35,808 bases of DNA from Alphaproteobacteria bacterium (GTDB lineage Bacteria > Pseudomonadota > Alphaproteobacteria > SHVP01), in assembly GCA_016869765.1 (NCBI GenBank), contig VGES01000037.1, forward strand, positions 1-35,808, written 5' to 3'. The position numbers and the translations under genes were made by a program. This document shows, piece by piece, positions 17,940 through 26,755 of this stretch. The notes under the pieces were generated by a model, which was given only the letters and a program-made list of their open reading frames with translations, ran no database searches and was not told the DNA's origin. The stretch's first letter is position 1, and the number at the start of each line of letters is the position of its first letter.

Positions 17940-19169
17940 ATGCACATGAAAACCTTTGGTCGCCGCTTAGCGCTGCTGTCGGCCAGCGCGATCACGTTCG
18001 CGCTCGCGAGCGGCGCCGTCCAGGCGCAACAAACCGTCAAGTTCGGCGCGCTCATGCCGATGACCGGGGCGCTCGCCCAGTTCGGGCCGACCTCGCTCAA
18101 CGGCATCAACCTCGCCATCAAACAGATCAACGCGCAGGGCGGAACTTCGCTCGGGCGCATCGAGGTCATCGTTTCGGACACGCAGACCAATCCGCAACAG
18201 GCCGTGCAGGCTGCCAAGCAACTCGTGTCCGTCAACAAGGTGTCGGTGCTGGTGGGGCCGCTCGCGAGTGGGGAAACGATTCCCGTCGGCACCAGCGTTG
18301 CCGCGGTCGACAACGTGCCGCTGGTGACCGGCTCGGCGACCTCACCCGCCCTGACCAGCCTGGCCGACAACGACTTCGTCTTCCGCACGACCCCGCACGA
18401 TGCAGTGCAAGGCATCGTGCTCGGCGACCTCGTCAAGGAACAGGGCCTCAAGAAGGTGGCCGTCATGTTCCGCAACGACGACTACGGCAAGGGCCTGTCG
18501 GCCGCTTTCGAGAAGCGCTTCAAGGAAATCGGCGGCGAGATCACCTCGATGATCGCCTTCGAGGAGAAGCAACCGAGCTATCGCGGCGAGTTGCAGCGGG
18601 CGAGTCAGGGTGGGCCCGAGGCGCTCGTGCACATCGCCTTCCCGGGCGAAGGCATTCCGCAACTCAAGGAAGCGCTTGAAGGCGGCTTCTTCAAGAAGTT
18701 CGTCTTCACCGACGGCATGAAATCCGACGACGTCGTGAAGGCGATCGGCGGGCAATTCCTGAACGGCATGGTTGGCACCGCCCCCGAAGCGGCGGCGAGC
18801 GATTCCAGCAAGGCGTTCAAGGACGCGTTCCAGCGCGAATACAACCGAGAACCGCGCGATCCGTTCGTCGACACGTTCTATGACGCGGCGTTCGTGCTCG
18901 CGTTGGCGATCGAAAAGGCCAAGTCGACGGACGGCAAGGCGATCCGCGACGCGTTGCGGTTCGTCGCCTCGGCGCCGGGCGAAAAAATCCTGCCGGGCGA
19001 ATGGGAGAAGGCCAAGAAGCTGCTGGCCGAGGGCAAGGACATCGACTACGTCGGCGCCGCCGGCAGCCAGGACTTCGACAAGGCGGGCGACGTCCCGGGT
19101 TCGTTCGGCATCTGGCGGGTCGAGGCCGGCGCGATCAAGACCGTGCGCATCGTCAACCAGTCGAACTAG
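17940..19169 (+). CDS. livJ: Branched-chain amino acid ABC transporter, periplasmic binding protein
   Basis: The 409-residue protein has a Sec signal peptide (RRLALLSASAITFALASGAVQA, about residues 6-26) and a type I periplasmic binding fold. Typical parts are VKFGALMPMTGALAQFGPT, GINLAIKQINAQGG, VIVSDTQTNPQQAVQAAKQL, VPLVTGSATSPALTSL, FRTTPHDAVQGIVLGDL and KVAVMFRNDDYGKGLS. The start at 17940 has a strong ribosome site. It is convergent to a livMHFG operon, so it very likely feeds that permease, though the true ligand could be another amino acid or an amide. A terminator follows. Confidence 0.92.
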   Translation: MHMKTFGRRLALLSASAITFALASGAVQAQQTVKFGALMPMTGALAQFGPTSLNGINLAIKQINAQGGTSLGRIEVIVSDTQTNPQQAVQAAKQLVSVNKVSVLVGPLASGETIPVGTSVAAVDNVPLVTGSATSPALTSLADNDFVFRTTPHDAVQGIVLGDLVKEQGLKKVAVMFRNDDYGKGLSAAFEKRFKEIGGEITSMIAFEEKQPSYRGELQRASQGGPEALVHIAFPGEGIPQLKEALEGGFFKKFVFTDGMKSDDVVKAIGGQFLNGMVGTAPEAAASDSSKAFKDAFQREYNREPRDPFVDTFYDAAFVLALAIEKAKSTDGKAIRDALRFVASAPGEKILPGEWEKAKKLLAEGKDIDYVGAAGSQDFDKAGDVPGSFGIWRVEAGAIKTVRIVNQSN

Positions 19170-19190
19170 AACAGCCTCAGGCGTTGATCG

Positions 19191-19218
19191 GGGCCCGCCT
19201 CACGGCGGGCCCTTTTTT
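19191..19218 (+). terminator. Rho-independent terminator after the binding-protein gene
   Basis: GGGCCCGCC, loop TCAC, GGCGGGCCC and six T residues form a textbook terminator 22 bases after the plus-strand stop. The T-run serves the plus strand only; it sits 8 bases from the stop of livM on the other strand. Confidence 0.93.
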
Positions 19219-19225
19219 CGTGCCC

Positions 19226-20140
19226 CTAGTCCGGACCCGGTCCGACGCGACGCGACTCGGGCAACAGTCCCTCGGGACGATAGAGCAGTACGACGATGAG
19301 CAGCACGCCCACGAGGACGACGCGGGCGGCGCTCGCCTGGGTGGCAAACTCGGGCGGCACCAGCGTGGCGACGAATCCCGTCACGGCGTAGAGACCCCAG
19401 ACCAGAAACGCGCCGACGAGCGCCCCGCGGTTGTTGCCGCTGCCCCCGGCGATCAGCATCACCCAGACGATGAACGTGCCGAACATCGGCTCGAAGGCCT
19501 CGGGGCCGACGAAGCCCTGGAAATGGGCATAGAGCGCACCGGCGAGTCCCATCAACGCGGAGCCGAAAACGAACGCCTCGAGTCGGAAGCGAACGACGTT
19601 CTTGCCGGCGGCCAGCGCCGCCTGCTCCTGTTCGCGCACCGCGCGCACCGTGCGTCCCCAGGGCGAACGGCGGGCGCGCTCGACCAACCAATAGGTGACC
19701 AGCACGGCCACCGCGACGATCACGAAGAACGTGACACTGGTGGGACGCGGGATCGCGGTGATTCCGCGCGTGCCGTTGGTCAGCCATTCCTCGTTCTTGA
19801 GCACGAGACGAACGATCTCGGCCAATCCGATCGAGGCAATCGCGAGATAGTCTTCGCGCAAGCGCAACGTGATGAGCCCGATCGCGAGCGCGAGCACCGC
19901 CGCGACGAGCATCGCCACAACGAAGCCCGCGATCATCGGCAGCCCGAAGCCACCGAGGTGGTTGGGCGACTCGGGCGTCGTCAGGATCGCCGCCGTGTAG
20001 GCGCCCACGGCGAAGAAGGCCGCGATGCCGATGTTGAACAGGCCGGTGTAGCCCCACTGCACGTTGAGGCCGAGCGCCAGGATCGCGTAAATCCCGGCAA
20101 ACGAGACGAAGAAAATGCCGAAGCCGAGGAGCGATTCCAT
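19226..20140 (-). CDS. livM: Branched-chain amino acid ABC transporter permease LivM
   Basis: The 304-residue inner-membrane protein has eight or more helices. Family marks are FAGIYAILALGLNVQWGYTG, LFNIGIAAFFAVGAYTAAIL, LREDYLAIASIGLAEIVRLV, and RSPWGRTVRAVREQEQAALA with the EAA-like loop for contact with the ATPases. It ends in RPEGLLPES, typical for LivM. Its ATG overlaps the livH stop by one base (TGATG), so the two are coupled. It is the last gene of the operon. Confidence 0.94.
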   Translation of the reverse strand: MESLLGFGIFFVSFAGIYAILALGLNVQWGYTGLFNIGIAAFFAVGAYTAAILTTPESPNHLGGFGLPMIAGFVVAMLVAAVLALAIGLITLRLREDYLAIASIGLAEIVRLVLKNEEWLTNGTRGITAIPRPTSVTFFVIVAVAVLVTYWLVERARRSPWGRTVRAVREQEQAALAAGKNVVRFRLEAFVFGSALMGLAGALYAHFQGFVGPEAFEPMFGTFIVWVMLIAGGSGNNRGALVGAFLVWGLYAVTGFVATLVPPEFATQASAARVVLVGVLLIVVLLYRPEGLLPESRRVGPGPD

Positions 20141-21000
20141 CAGCGCCGTGCCTCCGCGAAAATGCCCGTGGGCCGGATGAGGAGCACGGCGATCATCAGG
20201 ACGAAGGCGACGGCCGAGCGATAGACCGGCGGCAGGAACAGAGTCGACAACTCGCTCGCGAGGCCGATGACGAGCGCGCCGGCGATCGCCCCCATGGGCC
20301 GGCCGATGCCGCCCAGAATCGCCGCCGCGAAGAACCCGAGGAGCAAATCCCAGCCGAGGGTCGGCTGCAGGCGCGTGTCGAGCGCATGAAACACGCCGGC
20401 GGTGGCAGCGAGCGCGCCGCCGAGCACCCAGGTCCAGCGCACGACCGCATCGGTGTCGATGCCGGAGACGCGCGCGAGATCGGGATCATCGCTCATCGCC
20501 CGCATCGCCTTGCCGATCTTCGTCATGCGCAGGAACAGCGCGAGGCCCGAGATGAGCGCAATGCTCGCGACGATGATCACCAGTTGATCGATCTTGAGTC
20601 GCAAGCCGGCAAACTGCATCGGCAATTTGATGCCGGGCTCGTACACCAGGTTCTGTGGTCCCCAGATTCCGAGCACCAGATTGCGCAACACGAAGGCGAC
20701 ACCCACGGAGGCCAAGAACAGGATCACCGGACGCGTCCGCCGCAACCGGCGATAGACGACATGGTCGACGGCGATCGCCGCGCCGGCCGTCACCAGCACG
20801 GCGACTGGCAGGGCCAGCCATACCGAGACCTGGCCGAGCGTCACCACGGCGAGCGCCAGGTAGGCGCCCAACGTGACCATGTCGCCATGGGCGAAATGGG
20901 CGAAGCGGAGGATGCCGAAGATCAACGAGACGCCGACCGCGCCCAACGCAAAGATCGACGACAGGATCAATCCGTAGAGAATTGCCTGGACGATATCCAC
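20140..21000 (-). CDS. livH: Branched-chain amino acid ABC transporter permease LivH
   Basis: The 286-residue permease starts at the GTG at 21000 (VDIVQAILYGLILSSIFAL), one base after the stop of livF and with GGGGG upstream. Typical LivH segments are GVSLIFGILRFAHFAHGDMV, AVDHVVYRRLRRTRPVILFL, TKIGKAMRAMSDDPDLARVS as the ATPase-contact loop, and ILGGIGRPMGAIAGALVIGL. A longer frame reaching 21123 lies inside livF and is not real. Confidence 0.94.
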   Translation of the reverse strand: MDIVQAILYGLILSSIFALGAVGVSLIFGILRFAHFAHGDMVTLGAYLALAVVTLGQVSVWLALPVAVLVTAGAAIAVDHVVYRRLRRTRPVILFLASVGVAFVLRNLVLGIWGPQNLVYEPGIKLPMQFAGLRLKIDQLVIIVASIALISGLALFLRMTKIGKAMRAMSDDPDLARVSGIDTDAVVRWTWVLGGALAATAGVFHALDTRLQPTLGWDLLLGFFAAAILGGIGRPMGAIAGALVIGLASELSTLFLPPVYRSAVAFVLMIAVLLIRPTGIFAEARR

Positions 21001-21001
21001 G

Positions 21002-21706
21002 TCAGCCCCCGAGAAACATGGTGGCAACCTCGCGATCGGCCAGAAGCAATGCCCCGCTACCCTCGTGGCGGTTGCGGCCCATGACGAGAACGTAGCCGCG
21101 GGCCGCGATGCCGAGCGCCTCACGCGCGTTCTGTTCGACCAGCAGGACGCTCACGCCCGTGCGATTGATCGCTTGGATGCGCTCGAAGATCATTTCGCGG
21201 AACTTGGGCGACAGGCCGGCCGTCGGCTCGTCGAGCAACAGCAAGCGTGGCTGCAACATCAAGGCCCGGCCCATCGCGACCATCTGCCGTTGCCCGCCCG
21301 ACAGCGAACCGGCGGGTTGACGGCGCTTGTCCTTGAGCGGCGGAAACAGATCGAACACCGCCGCAAGCTCGCGGCCGAAATCGTCGCGGCGGAGGTAGGC
21401 ACCCATTTCGAGGTTTTCCTCGACCGTGAGCGAGGGGAAAACGTTCTTCTCCTGGGGCACGTAGCAGACGCGGCGGCGCGCCACGGCATCCGTGCGCGCC
21501 CCGGTGATGTCCTCGCCAGCGAACACGATCCGGCCGCCGCGAACGTTGACGAGGCCGGTCACCGCCTTCATGGCCGTCGACTTGCCCGCGCCGTTGGGCC
21601 CGATGACGACGACGATCTCGCCTTCACCGACGGTCAAGGACACGCCATTGAGGACGTCGACCTCGCCGTAACCGCCGCGCACGTCTTCGAGCGCGAGCAG
21701 GCTCAC
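21002..21706 (-). CDS. livF: Branched-chain amino acid ABC transporter ATPase LivF
   Basis: The 234-residue ATPase carries Walker A GPNGAGKSTAMKAV, Q-loop region CYVPQEKNVFPSLTV, signature LSGGQRQMVAMGRAL, Walker B LLLLDEPTAGLSP and the switch His region replaced by VLLVEQNAREAL, as is usual in LivF. It overlaps livG by four bases and would pair with LivG beneath LivHM. Confidence 0.95.
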   Translation of the reverse strand: MSLLALEDVRGGYGEVDVLNGVSLTVGEGEIVVVIGPNGAGKSTAMKAVTGLVNVRGGRIVFAGEDITGARTDAVARRRVCYVPQEKNVFPSLTVEENLEMGAYLRRDDFGRELAAVFDLFPPLKDKRRQPAGSLSGGQRQMVAMGRALMLQPRLLLLDEPTAGLSPKFREMIFERIQAINRTGVSVLLVEQNAREALGIAARGYVLVMGRNRHEGSGALLLADREVATMFLGG

Positions 21707-22524
21707 GGGCCCGCCACCACGCGTTCGGCTACGGACCGCGAGCCGAGATAGGCCTCGCGCACGGCATCGTTGGCCCGGACGCTCGCCATCGGGCCCTGTG
21801 CCAACACTTTGCCTTCGGCCATCACGATCACCGGATCACACAACGCGGCGACCAGGTCCATGTCGTGCTCGATGATGAGAAACGTGTAGCCCCACTCGGC
21901 ATTCAGGCGACGAATGCTATCGGTCAGCTTCTTCATCAGGGTCGGGTTGACACCGGCGCCCGGCTCGTCGAGCAGCACGACCTTCGAATCGGTCATCATC
22001 ACGCGACCGAGTTCGAGGAGCTTCTTCTGGCCACCCGAGAGCTGGCCCGCATAGTTGTCGCGTACGGGCGCGAGGTCGAGGAAGGCGATCACCCGCTCGG
22101 CGCGCTCGCGAAACGCCTTCTCTTCGCGGTTGACCGCGCGCGACGCGAACACGGCCGTCAGGAGGTTTTCGCCCGCCTGCGGCCCTGGCACCATCAGGAG
22201 ATTGTCGAGAACGGTCATGCGTTCGTAGACCGCTGGGATCTGAAACGTGCGCATCAGCCCACGGGCGAACAGGCGCGGCGGCGCCAGCCCGGTGACATCC
22301 TCGCCGCCGAGGACAACCCGCCCCCGACTGGGCCGGAGAAAACCGGCGATGACGCCGAACAGGGTCGTCTTGCCGGCCCCATTGGGGCCGATCAGCGCGG
22401 TGATCGAACCCCGGCCGACCTCGAGATTGACGCCGTCGAGGGCGCGGATGCCCCCGAAACGGAGTTCGATCCCATCGACCACCAGAATCGGGGTTGCGGA
22501 TTGCGAGCGTTCAGCGCCGTTCAC
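21703..22524 (-). CDS. livG: Branched-chain amino acid ABC transporter ATPase LivG
   Basis: LivG has Walker A GPNGAGKTTLFGVIAG, the RTFQIPAVYERMTVLDNL segment typical of LivG, signature LSGGQKKLLELGRVM, Walker B VVLLDEPGAGVNP and switch FLIIEHDMDLV. The start is uncertain. I give GTG at 22524, which overlaps the upstream small gene by 14 bases and has GGCGGGA before it. ATG at 22545 is also possible, but its GAGGGG directly abuts it. From 22524 the length is 273 residues, normal for the family. Confidence 0.92.
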   Translation of the reverse strand: MNGAERSQSATPILVVDGIELRFGGIRALDGVNLEVGRGSITALIGPNGAGKTTLFGVIAGFLRPSRGRVVLGGEDVTGLAPPRLFARGLMRTFQIPAVYERMTVLDNLLMVPGPQAGENLLTAVFASRAVNREEKAFRERAERVIAFLDLAPVRDNYAGQLSGGQKKLLELGRVMMTDSKVVLLDEPGAGVNPTLMKKLTDSIRRLNAEWGYTFLIIEHDMDLVAALCDPVIVMAEGKVLAQGPMASVRANDAVREAYLGSRSVAERVVAGP

Positions 22525-22732
22525 GCGTCCCGCCACTCGAGCCATCCCCTCGTTTCTTCGCCAGCACATACTCGAGTTTGCGCACCGCCAGCCGTTCGAG
22601 TTCGGCCTCCGTCGCGCGCGGGTCGCCGACGATCGAGGCCTCGATGTTGGTCTCGGGGTCGATCGCGGAGACCTTCACGTAGAGCCCCACTCGGTGGAAC
22701 TCGATCAGGTACCTGACCTGCTTGTTTGGCAT
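22511..22732 (-). CDS. Small conserved protein heading the liv operon
   Basis: The 73-residue protein reads like a one-domain beta-sheet protein followed by a helix: QVRYLIEFHRVGLYVKVSAI, DPETNIEASIVGDPRATEA, then ERLAVRKLEYVLAKKR. It resembles short alphaproteobacterial proteins annotated as a domain of unknown function (I believe DUF6898), but this is from memory. It overlaps livG and is the first gene of the minus-strand operon, so it may be cotranscribed with the transporter. No signal peptide or membrane segment. The charged tail is rich in Gly, Ser and Arg. Confidence 0.7.
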   Translation of the reverse strand: MPNKQVRYLIEFHRVGLYVKVSAIDPETNIEASIVGDPRATEAELERLAVRKLEYVLAKKRGDGSSGGTRERR

Positions 22733-22789
22733 AGCCGCTCACCGCCCAGCGCGTGACGAGCATGCCACCGGCACGCTAACGTCACAATC

Positions 22790-24133
22790 TTGATCGCCCG
22801 CTGCGGATGCCCTCGTCGTCCGCGCAACCGTTGGTTTCGACGCTTGGCTCCCGAGACTTCCGAAGGTTCACCCCGACGAACGCCCGGCGCCACCCTCGCC
22901 CTGCTGCGCGACCGGAATTTCCGCCAGTTGTGGCTTGCGGCCGGACTTGCCGAGGCGACACGGTGGATGGAATTGGTCGCGAGCAGCGTGTTTGTCCTGT
23001 TCGCCACCGACTCGGCCTTTGCCGTCGTCCTTGTCAATTTCGCTCGCTCCGCCCCAATGATCCTGGTCGGCGCGTTCGTCGGCGCACTGGCCGAGCGCGT
23101 CGATCGCAAGAAGCTGCTGATCGTCGGCGCCGCGGTGCTCAGCGTTTCCACCTTGGTTCTCGGCGTGCTGGCGGCCCACGACGAAATCAAGCTTTGGCAC
23201 CTGCTGGTCGGCGGCTTCGTCAATGGCGTCGTCTTTTCCTCCGAGTTCCCGGTGCGACGAAGTTTGCTCGGCGAATATGCCGGCATGGACCGCATCGGCG
23301 CCGGCATGGGGCTCGATTCGTTCACACGCAACGCGACGCGCGTGATCGGGCCAGCGCTCGGCGGCGTCTTCCTGCAGTTCGTCGGATTGGATGGCGCGTT
23401 CTTCACAGCCGCAGCCGTTTATGTCGTGACCATCGCTCTGATGTGGCACCTGAGCCCCCGACCCACCCCGGCCGCGACGGCTGGTCCCAACATGCTGACG
23501 GCGGTGGTCGATGGCTTCCGCTACGCGCGTCGCGATCGGCTGATTTTCTGGTTTCTCACTGTCACGGTGATCATGAACCTGTTCGCCTTCCCCTATCAGG
23601 CGACGGTGCCGGTCATCGCCCGCGAGGTGCTGCGACTTGAGCCGTTCCCGATCAGCCTGCTGGTCGCGGCCGAGGGCGCCGGCGCGATGCTGGGGTCGCT
23701 TGCGATCGCCCTGTGGGATCGCCCGCGCCGCTATGTCGCGATCTACACCGGCGGTGCCGCCCTGTTCATGATCGCGATCCTTGGGTTCGCCAGTTCGCCG
23801 TGGTACGGCCTCTCGCTGGCAATCGTCTTCGTCGGCGGCCTGGGAATTGCGGGCTTCACGACGCTCCAAGGCACGCTCCCGTTCCTGCTGGCGCCACCCG
23901 AGATTCGCGGGCGAATCATGGGCGTGCTGTCGGTCTGCATCGGCGTCGGCCCCATCGGTTATCTCCACCTCGGCCTTCTGACCGAACTGTGGGGCGCCCC
24001 GGTGGCCACCATGGTGATCGCGGTCGAGGCGCTCATCGCCCTCGCGCTTGCGACGTTCTTCCTCATGCATCCGGCCTTGCGCATACGGGCGGGTACGGGC
24101 GATTCTCCACCGCCGTCGAATCGTCATCCGTGA
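22790..24133 (+). CDS. MFS transporter, first of a tandem pair
   Basis: The 447-residue protein has 12 or so predicted helices and resembles the EntS-like MFS branch. The first helix region is LLRDRNFRQLWLAAGLAEAT, the cytoplasmic loop ALAERVDRKKLLIVG is the first-half signature, and EFPVRRSLLGEYAGMDRIGA and NATRVIGPALGGVF follow. The second half has ALWDRPRRYVAIYTGGAALF and LPFLLAPPEIRGRIMGVLSV. The only early start is TTG at 22790, with no clear ribosome site, and the first 35 residues are arginine-rich and may not be translated. Its stop overlaps the start of the second copy (GTGA). Substrate is unknown. Confidence 0.85.
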   Translation: MIARCGCPRRPRNRWFRRLAPETSEGSPRRTPGATLALLRDRNFRQLWLAAGLAEATRWMELVASSVFVLFATDSAFAVVLVNFARSAPMILVGAFVGALAERVDRKKLLIVGAAVLSVSTLVLGVLAAHDEIKLWHLLVGGFVNGVVFSSEFPVRRSLLGEYAGMDRIGAGMGLDSFTRNATRVIGPALGGVFLQFVGLDGAFFTAAAVYVVTIALMWHLSPRPTPAATAGPNMLTAVVDGFRYARRDRLIFWFLTVTVIMNLFAFPYQATVPVIAREVLRLEPFPISLLVAAEGAGAMLGSLAIALWDRPRRYVAIYTGGAALFMIAILGFASSPWYGLSLAIVFVGGLGIAGFTTLQGTLPFLLAPPEIRGRIMGVLSVCIGVGPIGYLHLGLLTELWGAPVATMVIAVEALIALALATFFLMHPALRIRAGTGDSPPPSNRHP

Positions 24134-25374
24134 ACCAGCCGACCTCCAGCGACCCGTCTTCCGGCAAGACCGGCTTCGCGCTCGTACGCGATGGAAACCT
24201 GCGACGCCTTTGGCTCGTGGGGGCGGTCGGCGAAGGAACCCGTTGGCTCGAGGTTCTGGTCACCAACATCTACGTCTACGAGATCACCCAATCGGCGTTG
24301 GCCGTGACGCTGGTCAGCGTCGTGCGCGCCATTCCGATGGTGTTCTTGGGTCCGGCGGCCGGCGCGTTCGCCGAGAAGGCCGATCCGCGAAAGACTCTCC
24401 TCTATGGCACGGGCGGCATGGCGCTGATATCGGCGCTGGTGGCCCTGCTGGCCTACACCCAGTCCCTCACGCTGTGGCACCTCGCCGCAGCCGGGTTCCT
24501 GAGCGGCCTCCTGTTTTCGACCGAGTTTCCGATGCGCCGACGCCTGTTGGGCGAGTTCGCCGGGCCCGAGCGAATTGGCGCCGCGATGGGGTTCGACTCG
24601 GTGACGCGGACCGCGACGCGCATCGCCGGACCGCTCCTGGGCGGGGCGCTATTTCAGTACGCCGGCATGCACGGCGCCTATCTTCTGGCCGCCGCGACCT
24701 ATGGGTCCGTCGTTCTTTTGCTAATCGCGGTGCCGTCGCGGCCCTTGACCGTCGTCGCCCAGGCCGGGACATCGTTCCTGTCCAACATGGTCGACGGCAT
24801 CCGCTTCGTGCGGTCCAACCGGGCGCTTCTCGGATTCCTCACCGTGACCGCGATCATGAACCTGTGGACGTTCCCCTATCATGCGATGGTGCCGGTGATC
24901 GGGCACGACGTGCTCCAGGTCAAGCCGTTCGCGATCGGCATCCTGTTCGCGGTCGAGGGCTTGGGCGCCATGCTCGGGGCGCTGCTGGTCGCGATCTACG
25001 AGCCGCGCCGGCACTACCAGCGCATCTACATCTTCGGCGCAGCGCTCGCGATGTTCGCGGTGGCAGCGTTTTCCCTCTCGGACGTCTACGGCCTGTCGCT
25101 GGCGATCGTGCTGGTCGGAGGCTTCGGGATGGCCGGATTCACCACCATGCAGGCGACGCTCCCCTTCCTGCTGGCGCCGCCGCAGGTCCGTTCCCGTTTC
25201 ATGGGGCTCGTGTCGGTGTGCATCGGCATCGGCCCGATCGGCCAGCTCCACCTGGGCTTTCTCGCCGATTGGCTGGGCGCGCCGACGGCGACGACCTTGA
25301 TCGCGATCGAAGGCCTGATCGGGCTGACCCTGGCGGTCACGTTCCTGGTGGGAAAAGGACTTTGGCGGCGCTGA
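24130..25374 (+). CDS. MFS transporter, second of a tandem pair
   Basis: The 414-residue protein starts at GTG 24130, overlapping the first MFS gene by four bases. It is a clear paralogue of its neighbour through its whole length: LVRDGNLRRLWLVGAVGEGT, AFAEKADPRKTLLYG, STEFPMRRRLLGEFAGPERI, TATRIAGPLLGGALF, LPFLLAPPQVRSRFMGLVSV. The latter ends in a motif nearly the same as in the first copy. Translational coupling suggests equal expression, so a paired function is possible; each is also long enough to be an independent transporter. It converges on hemA, with 6 bases between stops. Confidence 0.88.
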   Translation: MNQPTSSDPSSGKTGFALVRDGNLRRLWLVGAVGEGTRWLEVLVTNIYVYEITQSALAVTLVSVVRAIPMVFLGPAAGAFAEKADPRKTLLYGTGGMALISALVALLAYTQSLTLWHLAAAGFLSGLLFSTEFPMRRRLLGEFAGPERIGAAMGFDSVTRTATRIAGPLLGGALFQYAGMHGAYLLAAATYGSVVLLLIAVPSRPLTVVAQAGTSFLSNMVDGIRFVRSNRALLGFLTVTAIMNLWTFPYHAMVPVIGHDVLQVKPFAIGILFAVEGLGAMLGALLVAIYEPRRHYQRIYIFGAALAMFAVAAFSLSDVYGLSLAIVLVGGFGMAGFTTMQATLPFLLAPPQVRSRFMGLVSVCIGIGPIGQLHLGFLADWLGAPTATTLIAIEGLIGLTLAVTFLVGKGLWRR

Positions 25375-25380
25375 GGAGCC

Positions 25381-26598
25381 TCAGGCCGCGGCGTATTTCT
25401 GAATTTCGTGAACCGACCAGACGTGGGTCAGGGCGCCCAAGAGGCTCCGCATCATCTCGTCGCTGTGCAACGGCGTCGGCGTGAAGCGCAGCCGCTCGGT
25501 GTGGCGCGGGACCGTCGGGTAGTTGATCGGCTGCACGTAGACCCCGAAGTCGTTGAGCAGCATGTCCGAAGCGCGCTTGCAGCACGCCGCGTGTCCGATC
25601 AGCAGCGGCACGATGTGACTCACCGAGGGCATCACCGGCAGGTTCGCCTGGCGCATCAATCGTTTGAGAGTCGCGGCGCGTTCCTGATGACGCACCCGCA
25701 ACTCGTGGTGTTGCTTGAGATGCCGAATGCTGGCCAGCGCCCCGGCCGCCAACACCGGCGACAACGAGGTCGTGAAGATGAACGAGGCGGCGTAGCTGCG
25801 AACGACATCGCAGATCACCGCCGAAGCGGCGATGTAGCCGCCCATGACGCCCACGGCCTTGCCGAGCGTACCCTCGATGATCGTCACACGGCTCATCACG
25901 CCGTCGCGCTCGGCGACGCCGGCGCCGCGGGCGCCATACATGCCGACAGCATGAACTTCGTCGAGATACGTCATGGCGCCGTACTTGTCGGCCAAGTCGC
26001 AAATCGCCCCGATGGGCGCGATATCGCCGTCCATCGAATACACCGACTCGAAAGCGATGATCTTCGGCCGACCGATCGGCGTCTCGCGCAGCAACTGCTC
26101 GAGATGGGCGAGGTCGTTGTGACGGAAGATCTTCTTTTCGGCACGGCTCGCCCGCATGCCCGCGATCATCGATGCATGGTTCTTCTCGTCGGAGAAGATC
26201 ACGCAGGCGGGCAACAGGCCGGCCAACGTCGCCAAGGTCGCTTCGTTGGCGATGTAGCCCGAGGTGAACAAAAGCGCGGCGTCCTTGCCGTGCCAATCGG
26301 CGAGTTCCTGCTCGAGCAGGACGTGGTAATGCGTCGTTCCGGAGATGTTGCGCGTGCCACCCGCCCCGGCACCGACCCGGTCGAGCGCCTCGTGCATCGC
26401 CTGGCGCACGTTCGGGTGCTGCCCCATGCCGAGGTAGTCGTTCGAACACCACACGACGATGTCGCGCGGCTGTTCGCCGCCGTGGTAGATCGCGTGCGGA
26501 AACGCTCCCGCCCGGCGTTCGAGATCCGCGAACACGCGATAACGCCCCTCGTCCTTGAGGGCGGCGATCTTCTCGGCGAAGAACTTCTCGTAATTCAT
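25381..26598 (-). CDS. hemA: 5-aminolevulinate synthase
   Basis: This PLP enzyme makes 5-aminolevulinate from glycine and succinyl-CoA (the C4 or Shemin path), typical of Alphaproteobacteria and mitochondria. From the ATG at 26598 it has 405 residues. Seen are [69 protein letters not shown] with Asp213 for the PLP ring nitrogen, and [13 protein letters not shown] with the PLP lysine at 247. The ending [19 protein letters not shown] is diagnostic. It is divergent from the acyl-CoA dehydrogenase gene. No clear ribosome site precedes the ATG. hemB lies 3.5 kb away. Confidence 0.97.
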   Translation of the reverse strand: MNYEKFFAEKIAALKDEGRYRVFADLERRAGAFPHAIYHGGEQPRDIVVWCSNDYLGMGQHPNVRQAMHEALDRVGAGAGGTRNISGTTHYHVLLEQELADWHGKDAALLFTSGYIANEATLATLAGLLPACVIFSDEKNHASMIAGMRASRAEKKIFRHNDLAHLEQLLRETPIGRPKIIAFESVYSMDGDIAPIGAICDLADKYGAMTYLDEVHAVGMYGARGAGVAERDGVMSRVTIIEGTLGKAVGVMGGYIAASAVICDVVRSYAASFIFTTSLSPVLAAGALASIRHLKQHHELRVRHQERAATLKRLMRQANLPVMPSVSHIVPLLIGHAACCKRASDMLLNDFGVYVQPINYPTVPRHTERLRFTPTPLHSDEMMRSLLGALTHVWSVHEIQKYAAA

Positions 26599-26618
26599 GG
26601 ACTTAACCGATAACCCGA

Positions 26619-26639
26619 CTCTAGGGTCGTAGCCTAGAG
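26619..26639. promoter_or_regulatory. Inverted repeat between hemA and gcdH
   Basis: CTCTAGG, seven bases (GTCGTAG), then CCTAGAG form a perfect 7-base inverted repeat 20 bases upstream of the hemA start in the divergent intergenic region (26599-26755). The spacing suits a dimeric regulator, or a short hairpin in the hemA leader. I do not match it to a known operator. CTAG is rare in such GC-rich DNA. Confidence 0.45.
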
Positions 26640-26755
26640 CGGGCAAACACGTATTTGTCGCAGCAGGCCCTGGGCGGCCAACCGACCACCGGTTATAAGA
26701 ACCCCCATGAAGCGCGCTTATTCCGCGCTCGACCCCAGTTTTCCGCGAGATCACC

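Noticed and set aside
22868-24127. Minus-strand open frame of 419 codons opposite the first MFS gene
   Set aside because: It is antisense to a membrane protein with 12 clear helices and has charged, low-complexity content.
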